A DNA stretch of 7,344 bases from an uncultured Acetobacteraceae bacterium (GCA_903839965.1 CAIMEK010000834.1:1-7344); one strand, 5' to 3'. Counted from the first letter of the stretch, positions 1 to 7,094 are shown. Notes: generated from the letters alone by a model not told the origin. Translations and numbers: made by a program.

Positions 1-624
<624 letters not shown>

Positions 625-630
625 CGGCCG

Positions 631-1821
631 CTACTTGCCGACGCGCGCGCCGACCTGCTGGTCCCAGCGCGAGAAGGCGTAGACCAGCTTGTCCGCCGGG
701 AGCTGCGCCTCCGACGGGGTTTCGGCGATCAGCTTGGCGTAGTACGGGCGCTCGAACTCCTTGACCAGCCGCTGCGACTCCGCCGGCGCCATGGTGAGCG
801 GCACGTCCTTCACCGCCGGGCCCGGATAGAAGTAGCCCTTGTCGTAGGTCATGGCCTGCGCGGGCGGGCTCAGCATGTAGCGGGTCATGTCGAGCAGCAC
901 GGCGAGATGGTCGTTCGACACGCCCTTGGGGATGGCCCAGAACTGCGCGTCGGTGACCCAGTGAAAGCCCGCCAGCGTGGCCATCTCGGCTTCCTTCGGC
1001 ACCACGCCGAGGATGCGCGGGTTGAGGTCCCAGCCGAGATGCGAGGCGATCATGTCGCGCGACCCCTCGGCCAGCTCCTTCATGGTCGCGGCCGTGCCGG
1101 TCGGGTAGTATTCGATGTTCTTGCCGAGCTCGGCGAGATAGGCCCAGGTCTTGTCCCAGCCCTTCTCGGGGTCCTTCGGGTTGCTGTCGCCGAGGATGTA
1201 GGGCAGGCCCTGCAGGAAGGTGCGGCCGGGGCCGGAATTGGCGGGGCGCGCATAGAGGAACCGCTTCGGGCGCGAGCGGGTGAAGTCCAGCAGGTCCTGC
1301 GCGGTCTTCGGCGGCTGCTTCACGGCGTCGGGCATGTATTCGAGGATCGGGCCGCCCGGGCAGAAGCTCACGCACAGCCCCTGGTTCTCCGCCAGCGCCT
1401 GCATCTTCAAGGCGCCCGGCAGGTAGATGTCGGCCGGCTTCGGCAGGATGGCGGCATAGTCGTCGAGGATGGGGACCCAGAGCTTCTGGTCGACGCCGGC
1501 CGAGAGCGCGTCGTTGCCGGTGAGCACCAGGTCGATGTCGACGCGGCCGGCGTCCTGCTGCGCCTTCAGCTTGCCGGGCAGCTCGGGGGCCGGGGCCTGC
1601 GAGAAGGTGATCTTGGAGACCAGTTTGGGATTGTTCTTCGCGTAGGTTTCCATCGCGCCCTGGGTGAGCTGCAACTGGCCGGCGACGTCGATGACGTTGA
1701 GCGTGACCGGCGCGGAGGGCATCGCCGGGGCGGTGGCCGCCATCGCCCCGCGGGTGCCGAGAGCTGCCAGACCCGCGGCCCCGCCGATCAGCGCCCGCCG
1801 GGTCGTTGTCATGCTGTGCAT
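631..1821 (-). CDS. ABC transporter extracellular solute-binding protein, Tat-exported
   Basis: This is a periplasmic binding protein of 396 residues that would deliver a small solute to an ABC importer. The N-terminus carries a twin-arginine-type signal: TTTRRALIGG (R8, R9), a hydrophobic Ala/Gly/Leu stretch, and a likely cleavage site AMA|AT after residue 28. The mature part resembles family 1 (PotD/iron/polyamine-like) binding proteins, with an early KLKAQQDAGRVDIDLVLTGND segment and a late WAIPKGV..LLDMTRYMLSP segment. The partner ATPase's PotA-like N-terminal half agrees with that family. The ATG at 1821 is chosen because an AGGAGAAGG ribosome site lies 7 nt upstream; a longer reading from 1893 lacks one. 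It is divergent from uxuBA, so a uronate or sugar-acid substrate is possible, but the sequence does not show the ligand. No permease gene is visible, and the downstream ATPase is chimeric. Confidence 0.85.
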   Translation of the reverse strand: MHSMTTTRRALIGGAAGLAALGTRGAMAATAPAMPSAPVTLNVIDVAGQLQLTQGAMETYAKNNPKLVSKITFSQAPAPELPGKLKAQQDAGRVDIDLVLTGNDALSAGVDQKLWVPILDDYAAILPKPADIYLPGALKMQALAENQGLCVSFCPGGPILEYMPDAVKQPPKTAQDLLDFTRSRPKRFLYARPANSGPGRTFLQGLPYILGDSNPKDPEKGWDKTWAYLAELGKNIEYYPTGTAATMKELAEGSRDMIASHLGWDLNPRILGVVPKEAEMATLAGFHWVTDAQFWAIPKGVSNDHLAVLLDMTRYMLSPPAQAMTYDKGYFYPGPAVKDVPLTMAPAESQRLVKEFERPYYAKLIAETPSEAQLPADKLVYAFSRWDQQVGARVGK

Positions 1822-1828
1822 TGGCGTT

Positions 1829-1837
1829 CCTTCTCCT
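1829..1837 (-). promoter_or_regulatory. Ribosome binding site of the solute-binding protein gene
   Basis: The minus strand reads AGGAGAAGG, a near-ideal Shine-Dalgarno sequence ending 7 nt before the ATG at 1821. It decides the start in favour of MHSMTTTRR rather than the upstream start at 1893. Confidence 0.8.
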
Positions 1838-2010
1838 GATTGCAGCCATCTGGAGCCGGACGGCACGCGTCCGGTCCGCGGCGACAGAACCATTGATGGC
1901 GCACTATCGCACAGCCGATGGGCCGCTTCCAGGGGCCGCCCGGCGGCCGGGGCGGGTGGTTGCCGGGCGGGGCGGCGGGCATGCTAACATGGCGGGACTG
2001 GACGCCCGTG
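1838..2010. promoter_or_regulatory. Divergent promoter region between binding protein gene and uxuB
   Basis: This stretch separates two divergent genes and must hold both promoters. A possible plus-strand promoter is TTGCCG (1960-1965), a 17-nt spacer, and GCTAAC (1983-1988), sitting in a short AT-richer patch of an otherwise very G-rich region; the match is weak. No confident promoter is seen for the minus strand and no clear GntR-type operator (as used by UxuR/ExuR) was recognised. Confidence 0.35.
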
Positions 2011-2016
2011 GAGGAG
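2011..2016 (+). promoter_or_regulatory. Ribosome binding site of uxuB
   Basis: GAGGAG lies 6 nt before the GTG at 2023. It supports this GTG over the in-frame ATG codons at 1981 (upstream) and 2065 (downstream), neither of which has a comparable site. Confidence 0.7.
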
Positions 2017-2022
2017 CCTGCC

Positions 2023-3549
2023 GTGACAGCGACCGGTGCGAACCTGTCAGCGCCGCCGACGACGATGTGCGTCGGCCGGCTTTCGCAGGCGGGGCTGGCG
2101 GCGCTGCCGCCCGCCATCGAGCGGCCGCGCTACGACCGCGCCAGGGTGACGCCGGGCATCGTGCACCTGGGGCCGGGCGCGTTCTGCCGCGCCCACCTGG
2201 CGGTCTATACCGACGACGTGCTGGCCGCCGGCGCGCTGGAGTGGGGCATCGTCGGCGCCGACCCGATTACCCCGGCGCTGCGCGACGCGCTGCGCCCGCA
2301 GGACTGGCTCTACACGCTGCTGGTGCGCGGCCCCGAGGGCGATCGCCCGCGCGTGGTGGGCTCGCTCGCCGGGCTGCTGGCGGTGCCCGAGGAGGGCGAG
2401 GCGACGCTGCAACGCATGAGCGATCCGCGCATCCGCATCGTCACGCTGACGGTCAGCGAAAAGGGCTATTGCCAGGATGCCGCCACCGGCGAACTGGACG
2501 AGACGCATCCGGCGGTGCGCGCCGACCTCGACGGCGGGGCGCTGCCGCGCAGCGTGCCGGGGCTGCTGACCGAGGCGATCCGCCGCCGCCGCGCGGCCCA
2601 CATCGCGCCGTTCACCGTGCTGGTGTGCGACAACCTGCCGCAGAACGGCAGCACGGCGCGGCGCATCGTTACCCGCTTCGCGGCGCTGCGCGACGCCGGG
2701 CTCGGCCGGTTCATCGAAGCGACGATTGCCTTCCCGTGCACCATGGTGGACCGCATTACGCCGGCGACGCGCGAGGAGGACCGCCGGCAGGTGGCCGCGG
2801 CCTACGGCTATGCGGATGCCTGGCCGGTGGTGACCGAACCGTTCCGCCAGTGGGTGATCGAGGACAACTTCCCGGGCGGGCGGCCGCGCTGGGAGGATGT
2901 CGGCGCCGCGCTGGTGGCCGACGTGCATCCGTTCGAGCTGATGAAGCTGCGCTGCCTGAACGGCGCGCATTCGGCGCTGGCCTATATCGGCGTGGTGGCC
3001 GGGTTCGATACGGTCGCGGCGGCCATGGCCGATGCCGACCTGGCGGCGTTCGTGCACGCCCTGTGGGCGGAAGACCTGGCGCCGACGGTGCCGCCGGTGC
3101 CCGGCACGGATATCGGCGGCTACACCGAGGCACTGGAGCAGCGGTTCCGCAATCCGGCGATCCGCCACCTGACCCTGCAGATCGCCATGGACGGGTCGCA
3201 GAAGCTGCCGCCGCGGCTGATCGAGCCGGCGCTGGAGCGGCTGCGCGCGGGCGGGCAGGCGCGCTGCGTGGCGCTGGTGGCGGCGGCCTGGATGCGCTTC
3301 CTGTCGGGCTGCGACGATGCCGGCGCGTCCTATGAAATCGCCGACCCGCTGGCCGAGCGGCTGCGCCGCGTCGAGCGATCGTGCGAAGGCAATCCCAGGC
3401 GGCTGGTGGACGAACTGTTCGGCAGCAGCGACATCTTCCTCCCCGAGATCGCGGCGCATGCCGCCTTCAAGGCCGCCGTGGCGGCGTATCTTGGCGCCAT
3501 GCGCAGCAAGGGGATGCGTCGCGTGCTCGCCGAATTCCCGCATATCTGA
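2023..3549 (+). CDS. uxuB: Fructuronate reductase (mannitol dehydrogenase family)
   Basis: This is a cytoplasmic NAD-dependent polyol/uronate dehydrogenase of 508 residues, near the family's usual ~490-500. It most likely interconverts D-fructuronate and D-mannonate. The N-terminal nucleotide-binding motif is VHLGPGAFCRAH (47-58); many relatives have His where this has Cys55. The family's catalytic motif is intact as KLRCLNGAHSALAYIG (308-323), with K308, N313 and H316 matching the Lys-Asn-His set of the long-chain mannitol dehydrogenases. The GTG start at 2023 is chosen for its GAGGAG ribosome site. Mannitol 2-dehydrogenase or another polyol dehydrogenase would be the alternative from sequence alone, but mannonate dehydratase follows after 42 nt on the same strand, which makes fructuronate reductase the best call. 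Confidence 0.9.
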   Translation: MTATGANLSAPPTTMCVGRLSQAGLAALPPAIERPRYDRARVTPGIVHLGPGAFCRAHLAVYTDDVLAAGALEWGIVGADPITPALRDALRPQDWLYTLLVRGPEGDRPRVVGSLAGLLAVPEEGEATLQRMSDPRIRIVTLTVSEKGYCQDAATGELDETHPAVRADLDGGALPRSVPGLLTEAIRRRRAAHIAPFTVLVCDNLPQNGSTARRIVTRFAALRDAGLGRFIEATIAFPCTMVDRITPATREEDRRQVAAAYGYADAWPVVTEPFRQWVIEDNFPGGRPRWEDVGAALVADVHPFELMKLRCLNGAHSALAYIGVVAGFDTVAAAMADADLAAFVHALWAEDLAPTVPPVPGTDIGGYTEALEQRFRNPAIRHLTLQIAMDGSQKLPPRLIEPALERLRAGGQARCVALVAAAWMRFLSGCDDAGASYEIADPLAERLRRVERSCEGNPRRLVDELFGSSDIFLPEIAAHAAFKAAVAAYLGAMRSKGMRRVLAEFPHI

Positions 3550-3582
3550 GGCCCTGCCCGCAACCTTTTCGTTTCATTTTCC

Positions 3583-3586
3583 GAGG
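3583..3586 (+). promoter_or_regulatory. Ribosome binding site of uxuA
   Basis: GAGG lies 5 nt before the ATG at 3592, within the 42-nt uxuB-uxuA gap. The gap shows no terminator, so the two genes are probably co-transcribed. Confidence 0.6.
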
Positions 3587-3591
3587 TCAAC

Positions 3592-4782
3592 ATGCAGCAA
3601 ACCTGGCGCTGGTTCGGTCCCGACGACGTGGTGACGCTCGACAACGTCAAGCAGGCCGGCGCGACCGGCGTGGTCAGCGCGCTGCACCACCTCAACACCG
3701 GCGGCGTCTGGCCGGCAGCCGAGGTGGCCAAGCGGCGCCAGACGATCGAGGATGCCGGGCTCGTGTGGTCGGTGGTCGAGAGCATCGGCGTCGGCGAGGA
3801 AATCAAGACGCGGACTGGCAACTTCCAGGAGAAGATCGACAACTACAAGCAGTCGATCCGCAACGTCGCGCGCGCCGGGGTGAAGGTGATCTGCTACAAC
3901 TTCATGGCGATCACCGACTGGACGCGCACGAACCTGGAATGGAAGCTGCCGACCGGCGGCTACGCGCTGCGCTTCGACGCGGTGGATTTCGCCGCCTACG
4001 ACGTGTTCGTGCTGCGCCGCAAGGGGGCGGCGGCGGACTATCCCCCCGAGCGCGTCGCCGCGGCGGAGCAGCGCTTCAAGGCGATGAGCCCGGCCGCGAT
4101 CGACGCGCTGGAGAAGATCCTGATCGACTGGCTGCCGGCCCGCGATTTCGTCTACGACCGCGCCGGGTTCCTGAAGATGCTCGAGCTGTACCGCGAAATT
4201 CCCCCGGAGCGGCTGCGCGAACATCTCGTCGCTTTCCTCAGGGAGATCACGCCGGTGGCGGAGGAGGAAGGGGCACTTCTGTGCATCCATCCGGACGACC
4301 CATCGTTCCCGATCTTCGGCCTGCCGCGGGTGCTGAGCAACGCCGAGGATGTGCGGGCGCTGTTTGCGGCGGTGCCGAGCCAGGCCTGCGGCCTGACGCT
4401 GTGCACCGGGTCGTTCGGCTCCAACCGCCGGAACGACCTGGTGGCGATGGCGAAGGAATTCGCGCCGCGCGTGCACTTCGCGCATTTGCGCAACACCCGC
4501 CACGAAGCCGACGGCTCGTTCTACGAGGCCGAGCACCTGGACGGCGACACCGACCTGATCGGGGTGGCGGCCGCGCTGATGCGCGAGGAGGAGCGGCGGG
4601 CGGCGGCAGGCCGCGCGGACGCGCAGATTCCCATGCGGCCCGACCACGGCCATCTGCTGGGCGACGATGTCGGCAAGAAGATGAACCCGGGCTATTCGAA
4701 TATCGGCCGGCTGAAGGGCCTGGCCGAATTGCGCGGCGTCATGCGGACCATCGAGGCGTTCCGGGCGGGCAGGATCGACTGA
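3592..4782 (+). CDS. uxuA: Mannonate dehydratase
   Basis: This cytoplasmic metal-dependent lyase (EC 4.2.1.8), 396 residues and full length for the family, dehydrates D-mannonate to 2-keto-3-deoxygluconate. The N-terminus MQQTWRWFGPDDVVTL and the following QAGATGVVSALHH are hallmarks of UxuA. Conserved stretches around the expected metal and substrate site are visible: LCIHPDDP (C231, H233), LCTGSFGSN (C271), HFAHLRN (H298) and RPDHGH (D351, H352, H354), as expected for a TIM-barrel UxuA. It follows uxuB in the same operon, so fructuronate to mannonate to 2-keto-3-deoxygluconate is covered by the pair. uxaC, kdgK, kdgA and a uronate regulator are not in the window. Confidence 0.96.
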   Translation: MQQTWRWFGPDDVVTLDNVKQAGATGVVSALHHLNTGGVWPAAEVAKRRQTIEDAGLVWSVVESIGVGEEIKTRTGNFQEKIDNYKQSIRNVARAGVKVICYNFMAITDWTRTNLEWKLPTGGYALRFDAVDFAAYDVFVLRRKGAAADYPPERVAAAEQRFKAMSPAAIDALEKILIDWLPARDFVYDRAGFLKMLELYREIPPERLREHLVAFLREITPVAEEEGALLCIHPDDPSFPIFGLPRVLSNAEDVRALFAAVPSQACGLTLCTGSFGSNRRNDLVAMAKEFAPRVHFAHLRNTRHEADGSFYEAEHLDGDTDLIGVAAALMREEERRAAAGRADAQIPMRPDHGHLLGDDVGKKMNPGYSNIGRLKGLAELRGVMRTIEAFRAGRID

Positions 4783-4794
4783 TCCCGGCGGCTA

Positions 4795-4876
4795 GAGCAA
4801 TGCCAGCTTGAGCGGAATCGCCCTACGATCCGCGAGGCGGAATCGCGGAGCGATCCGCGAGCTGGCGGAATTGCTC
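4795..4876. repeat. Palindromic intergenic element with 25-nt tandem repeat at its apex
   Basis: GAGCAATGCCAGCT (4795-4808) can pair with AGCTGGC-gga-ATTGCTC (4860-4876): 14 bp interrupted by one 3-nt bulge. The apex consists of two tandem 25-nt units, 4812-4836 and 4837-4861. Both begin GCGGAATCGC and end CGATCCGCGAG, with 21 of 25 positions identical. A 7-nt direct repeat, GGCTAGA, lies on both sides (4790-4796 and 4887-4893) and could be a target duplication or chance. The structure resembles REP/BIME- or MITE-like intergenic elements; no transposase is present. Confidence 0.6.
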
Positions 4877-4887
4877 GCTCAAATATG

Positions 4888-4924
4888 GCTAGACCGATTT
4901 CAGTCTGGCTGAAATCGGTCTAGC
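4888..4924. terminator. Perfect 16-bp stem-loop between convergent uxuA and aminotransferase genes
   Basis: GCTAGACCGATTTCAG (4888-4903) and its exact reverse complement (4909-4924) flank the 5-nt loop TCTGG. The stem begins 4 nt after the aminotransferase stop codon and ~105 nt after the uxuA stop, so it is well placed as a bidirectional terminator. There is no real T-tract; the minus side continues CATATTTG, the plus side GCGGCTA. It may equally be part of the adjoining repeat element. Confidence 0.6.
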
Positions 4925-4928
4925 GCGG

Positions 4929-6098
4929 CTACAGGCGCGCCAAAAGGTCGCCCATGCGGCCGATGGCTTCGCGCAGTTGGGCCATGCCGGCGGCGTAGGA
5001 GACGCGCAGGTAGCCCTCGCCGAGGGCGCCGAAGCTGGTGCCGGAAATGGTGGCGATGCCGGCCTCCTCCAGCAGGCGCGACTGCAGCGCGGACGAACCC
5101 AGCCCGGTGCCGCTGATGTTGGGGAAGGCATAGAAGGCGCCGCCCGGATCGACGCAACTGACGCCGGGCAGCGCGTTCAGCGCCGGCACCACGTAGGCGC
5201 GCCGCTCCGAAAACGCCGCGACCATCCGCCGCACCGGCTCGCGCGGCCCCTGCAGCGCGGCGATGCCGGCATACTGGGACGCCGCATTGACGCAGGAATG
5301 GCAGTTGATCGCCATGCGCTCGGCGTGCGGCGCCAGCGCTTCCGGCCACACGCCGTAGCCCAGCCGCCAGCCCGTCATCGCGTAGGTCTTGCTCCAGCCG
5401 TCGAGCAGGATCAGCCGGTCGGTCAGCCCGGGGTAGGTCGACAGGCTGACCGTCGGCTCGCCGAACACGATCTCGCCGTAGATCTCGTCCGACATGATCG
5501 CCACGTCCGGGTGCCGCTCCAGCCCGGCGACCAGCCGGTCCAGCTCGCTTTTCGGCACCGTGCCGCCGGTGGGGTTGGCCGGGCTGTTCAGGATCAGCAG
5601 CCGGGTGCGCGGCGTGATCAGCGCCAGCACTTCCTCGGCGCTGAAGGAGAACCCCTTGTCCTCGTGCAGCGGCATCGGCACCGGGGTGGCGCCGGAATAG
5701 CGGATGGCGCTCTCGTAGATCGGGAAACCCGGGTTGGGATAGATGATCTCGGTGCCCGGCTCGCCGAACATCATCATGGCGAAGAACATCGTCACCTTGC
5801 CGCCGGGCACGATCAGCACCCGCTCGGGCGAGACGGTGACGCCGTGGCGGCGGTGCAGGTCGGCCACCACCGCCTCGCGCAGCGGCAGGATGCCGTTGGC
5901 CAGCGTGTAGCCGTGATGGCCGTCGGCCAGCGCCTTCCGCCCGGCCTCGACGATGTGCTCCGGGGTGGGGAAGTCCGGCTGGCCGATGCCGAGGTTGATG
6001 ATGCTGCGGCCTTCGCGCTGCAGCGCGCCGGCCCGTGCCAGCACCTCGAAGGCGGATTCCGTGCCGAGCAGGTGCATGCGTGCGGAAAGAATTGGCAC
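4929..6098 (-). CDS. Pyridoxal-phosphate aminotransferase, class I/II (aspartate/aromatic type)
   Basis: This is a 389-residue cytoplasmic fold-type I PLP enzyme. Family landmarks appear in order: INLGIGQPDFPTP (34-46), YTLANGILPLREAV (74-87), IIYPNPGFPIYES (118-130), NSPANPTGG (N171, N175), SDEIYGEIVFG (D204, Y207), the PLP lysine in DGWSKTYAMTGWRLGY (K237), and LRVSYA (R365) for the substrate carboxylate. Length and motifs fit the aspartate aminotransferase superfamily, close to AspC/Aro-type enzymes; the amino donor cannot be read from the sequence. The GTG start at 6098 is chosen because AAGGGGAA ends 7 nt before it. A longer reading from 6266 adds 56 low-complexity residues unlike the family, and the ATG at 6077 has no ribosome site. 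It lies 174 nt downstream of the PII-like gene. Confidence 0.93.
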   Translation of the reverse strand: MPILSARMHLLGTESAFEVLARAGALQREGRSIINLGIGQPDFPTPEHIVEAGRKALADGHHGYTLANGILPLREAVVADLHRRHGVTVSPERVLIVPGGKVTMFFAMMMFGEPGTEIIYPNPGFPIYESAIRYSGATPVPMPLHEDKGFSFSAEEVLALITPRTRLLILNSPANPTGGTVPKSELDRLVAGLERHPDVAIMSDEIYGEIVFGEPTVSLSTYPGLTDRLILLDGWSKTYAMTGWRLGYGVWPEALAPHAERMAINCHSCVNAASQYAGIAALQGPREPVRRMVAAFSERRAYVVPALNALPGVSCVDPGGAFYAFPNISGTGLGSSALQSRLLEEAGIATISGTSFGALGEGYLRVSYAAGMAQLREAIGRMGDLLARL

Positions 6099-6105
6099 GA
6101 GGCTG

Positions 6106-6113
6106 TTCCCCTT
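6106..6113 (-). promoter_or_regulatory. Ribosome binding site deciding the aminotransferase GTG start
   Basis: The minus strand reads AAGGGGAA, 7 nt before GTG at 6098. This sets the protein start at VPILSARMHLLG. Confidence 0.6.
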
Positions 6114-6123
6114 GAAAAAGGAG

Positions 6124-6191
6124 TCGCCTTTTGGCGATTTTGCGCCGGCCGCGCAATCGCTTTTGCCCCGGTGCGGCTGCCGGGCAGCCGC
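6124..6191 (-). promoter_or_regulatory. Leader of the aminotransferase gene with three stem-loops
   Basis: The 174-nt gap after the PII-like stop codon holds three perfect hairpins. In minus-strand order they are an 8-bp GCGGCTGC/GCAGCCGC stem with a 3-nt loop (6173-6191), TTGCGC/GCGCAA with a 5-nt loop (6140-6156), and TCGCC/GGCGA with a tetraloop (6124-6137). On the minus strand the last is followed by CTCC and five T residues just before the ribosome site; on the plus strand it is followed directly by four T. It could be a weak terminator or attenuator, or simply G+C-rich spacer. Confidence 0.35.
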
Positions 6192-6272
6192 GCCGCCCGA
6201 CGATGGCTCCGCCGTCGCTTGTTTGCGCGCGGGATTCAGACCTTCGGCGATTCCGCCTCCGGTCACCCCGCT

Positions 6273-6581
6273 TCAGGCGCTGGCGTATTTCTCGCCGCGC
6301 ACCACCTCGATATCGGTGAGCCAGGCGACCACGGCGTAATGCGGGAACCACTCCTGCACCAGAATCTCTAGCAGGCGCTCCGCCGTCCGCGGCGTGGCGA
6401 TCACCTCGATGCGCACGTTGACGCCGCCGAGCGAACTGGAACGCTGGTTGCGCGCGCCCACCCCCTTGGCGGGGGTAAGGGTGTAGCCGACCGCTCCCGC
6501 CGCGAGCACGACGCGGGTAAGGCGGTCGGCCAGCATGGACTCGGCCACCACGGTCAGCAGTTTCACCGGCACGGTCGGCAT
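6273..6581 (-). CDS. PII-like signalling protein (SbtB/CPII type)
   Basis: This 102-residue protein looks like a trimeric ferredoxin-fold PII relative that senses small ligands. Visible features are KLLTVVAESMLADRLTRVV (7-25), GYTLTPAKGVGARNQRSSS (32-50), a β-strand NVRIEVIA, a helix TAERLLEIL, and the C-terminal FPHYAVVAWLTDIEVVRGEKY (79-99). The GYT..KG.G.RN.RSS stretch recalls SbtB of cyanobacteria and the carboxysome-linked CPII proteins. Canonical GlnB/GlnK features (the T-loop tyrosine motif and the TG..G.GKIFV B-loop) are absent, so classic uridylylation is not expected. An adenine-nucleotide or bicarbonate-linked role is known for some relatives but unproven here. The ATG at 6581 has GAGGGAGG 6 nt upstream. 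No transporter, carbonic anhydrase or carboxysome gene is adjacent. Confidence 0.8.
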   Translation of the reverse strand: MPTVPVKLLTVVAESMLADRLTRVVLAAGAVGYTLTPAKGVGARNQRSSSLGGVNVRIEVIATPRTAERLLEILVQEWFPHYAVVAWLTDIEVVRGEKYASA

Positions 6582-6587
6582 TGGATG

Positions 6588-6595
6588 CCTCCCTC
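6588..6595 (-). promoter_or_regulatory. Ribosome binding site of the PII-like gene
   Basis: The minus strand reads GAGGGAGG, 6 nt before the ATG at 6581, fixing the start at MPTVPVKLL. Confidence 0.7.
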
Positions 6596-6785
6596 GTTCA
6601 GACCGGCGGAAGAATGGACTTTCCCGCCGGCGATCGACCGCGGAACGCCTCGTCCCCGAGGCATGCCTGCTATACTATATTCGGTTGACTGAAGGGCGGA
6701 TCGGCCGGAATTCAACGAATGGCGCCCATCGCGCCGCGTTCAGGAAGCGTGCCCGATCGCCGGCCGGTGCTTTTTTTCTGTGAAA
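6596..6785. other. Upstream region of the PII-like gene, no gene seen
   Basis: This stretch presumably holds the promoter of the PII-like gene. Small inverted repeats are CCGGCGG/CCGCCGG (6603-6609 and 6624-6630) and GCCTCG-TCCC-CGAGGC (6647-6662). An isolated AT-rich patch TATACTATATT (6671-6681) reads TATAGT on the minus strand and could be a -10 element, but no matching -35 is found at the right distance. A run of seven T lies near 6772-6778, just before the FNR-type box. Open frames here have no family features or ribosome sites. Confidence 0.4.
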
Positions 6786-6799
6786 TTGATCTTGATCAA
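6786..6799. promoter_or_regulatory. FNR/FixK-type binding site
   Basis: TTGAT-CTTG-ATCAA matches the FNR/Anr/FixK consensus TTGAT-N4-ATCAA at all ten fixed positions and is symmetric for six bases per arm (TTGATC-TT-GATCAA). Proteins of this family respond to oxygen limitation in alphaproteobacteria. The site lies ~205 nt upstream of the PII-like start on the minus strand. It is also about 40 nt upstream of a possible plus-strand transcript that ends at the terminator at 7022-7052; for a class II site a start near 6834 would be expected. Which side it controls is not settled by sequence. Confidence 0.6.
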
Positions 6800-6827
6800 C
6801 GCGAAGCGGCTCACGATTACGTCACAT

Positions 6828-7052
6828 CGCATCCGCCGGATCGAACCGGCGACGCCGACCACGGGAGACAGAACCACAGCTCACCAGGCATTCCGGTTTG
6901 CAGGCCGTACGGTCCTCCCGGTTGCCGAACAGGATTTTCAGTTCCCCCAGGCGATCCACCAGCATCACTCGACTAGACTGGCTGGTCGGAACGCCCAACT
7001 TGGCGGCACCAGGTGTGCCCACGGCTCGGCAAGTGATTGCCGAGCCGGTTTT
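6828..7052 (+). ncRNA. Candidate plus-strand small RNA
   Basis: The region has no convincing plus-strand gene, yet ends in a textbook plus-strand terminator facing the end of xseA, so some plus-strand transcript must be intended to stop there. The FNR-type box at 6786-6799 would place a start near 6827-6834; the -10 is weak (GATTAC 6815-6820 or TCACAT 6822-6827). Internal structure includes CGCCGG-ATCGAA-CCGGCG (6834-6851), possible long-range pairing of CCGACCA (near 6856) with TGGTCGG (near 6983), and GGCAC-CAGGT-GTGCC (7005-7019). Pyrimidine motifs TCCTCCC (6913-6919) and TTCCCCC (from 6942) could pair with ribosome sites. It matches no RNA family I recognise; the 5' end is a guess. Confidence 0.4.
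7022..7052 (+). terminator. Rho-independent terminator, plus strand
   Basis: CGGCTCGGCAA (7022-7032), loop GTGA, and TTGCCGAGCCG (7037-7047) form a perfect 11-bp G+C-rich stem followed by G and four T. The T-tract lies on the plus side only; on the minus strand the stem is followed by TGGGCAC. It is therefore not a typical terminator for xseA, which ends at 7095 on the minus strand, although the stem might still stall that transcript. Confidence 0.75.
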
Positions 7053-7094
7053 ATGTCAGGCCCCCGGCAGAAACATACTTCACGATCGTGTGTA

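Noticed and set aside
1981..2022. ATG at 1981 as the start of uxuB
   Set aside because: It has no ribosome site, and the extra residues MLTWRDWTPVEEPA do not resemble the family. GTG at 2023 has GAGGAG at the right distance.
6685..6713. TTGACT with a 17-nt spacer and GAATTC as a sigma-70 promoter on the plus strand
   Set aside because: The -35 is good, but the -10 shares very few bases with TATAAT, and no gene follows at a sensible distance.
6834..6851. GGTTCGATCC on the minus strand, resembling a tRNA T-loop
   Set aside because: The loop would be 6 nt rather than 7, and no acceptor, D or anticodon arms can be drawn around it. It is a simple CGCCGG/CCGGCG hairpin.
6719..6976. 85-codon plus-strand frame over the FNR-type box
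   Set aside because: It runs through the regulatory palindrome, lacks a ribosome site and has no recognisable features.
6822..7022. 66-codon minus-strand frame between xseA and the FNR-type box
   Set aside because: Its GTG start lies inside the terminator stem with no ribosome site. The middle (MLVDRLGELKILFGNRED) looks somewhat protein-like, but the end is Arg-rich and low in family features. I cannot support it as a gene, though a degraded remnant is possible.
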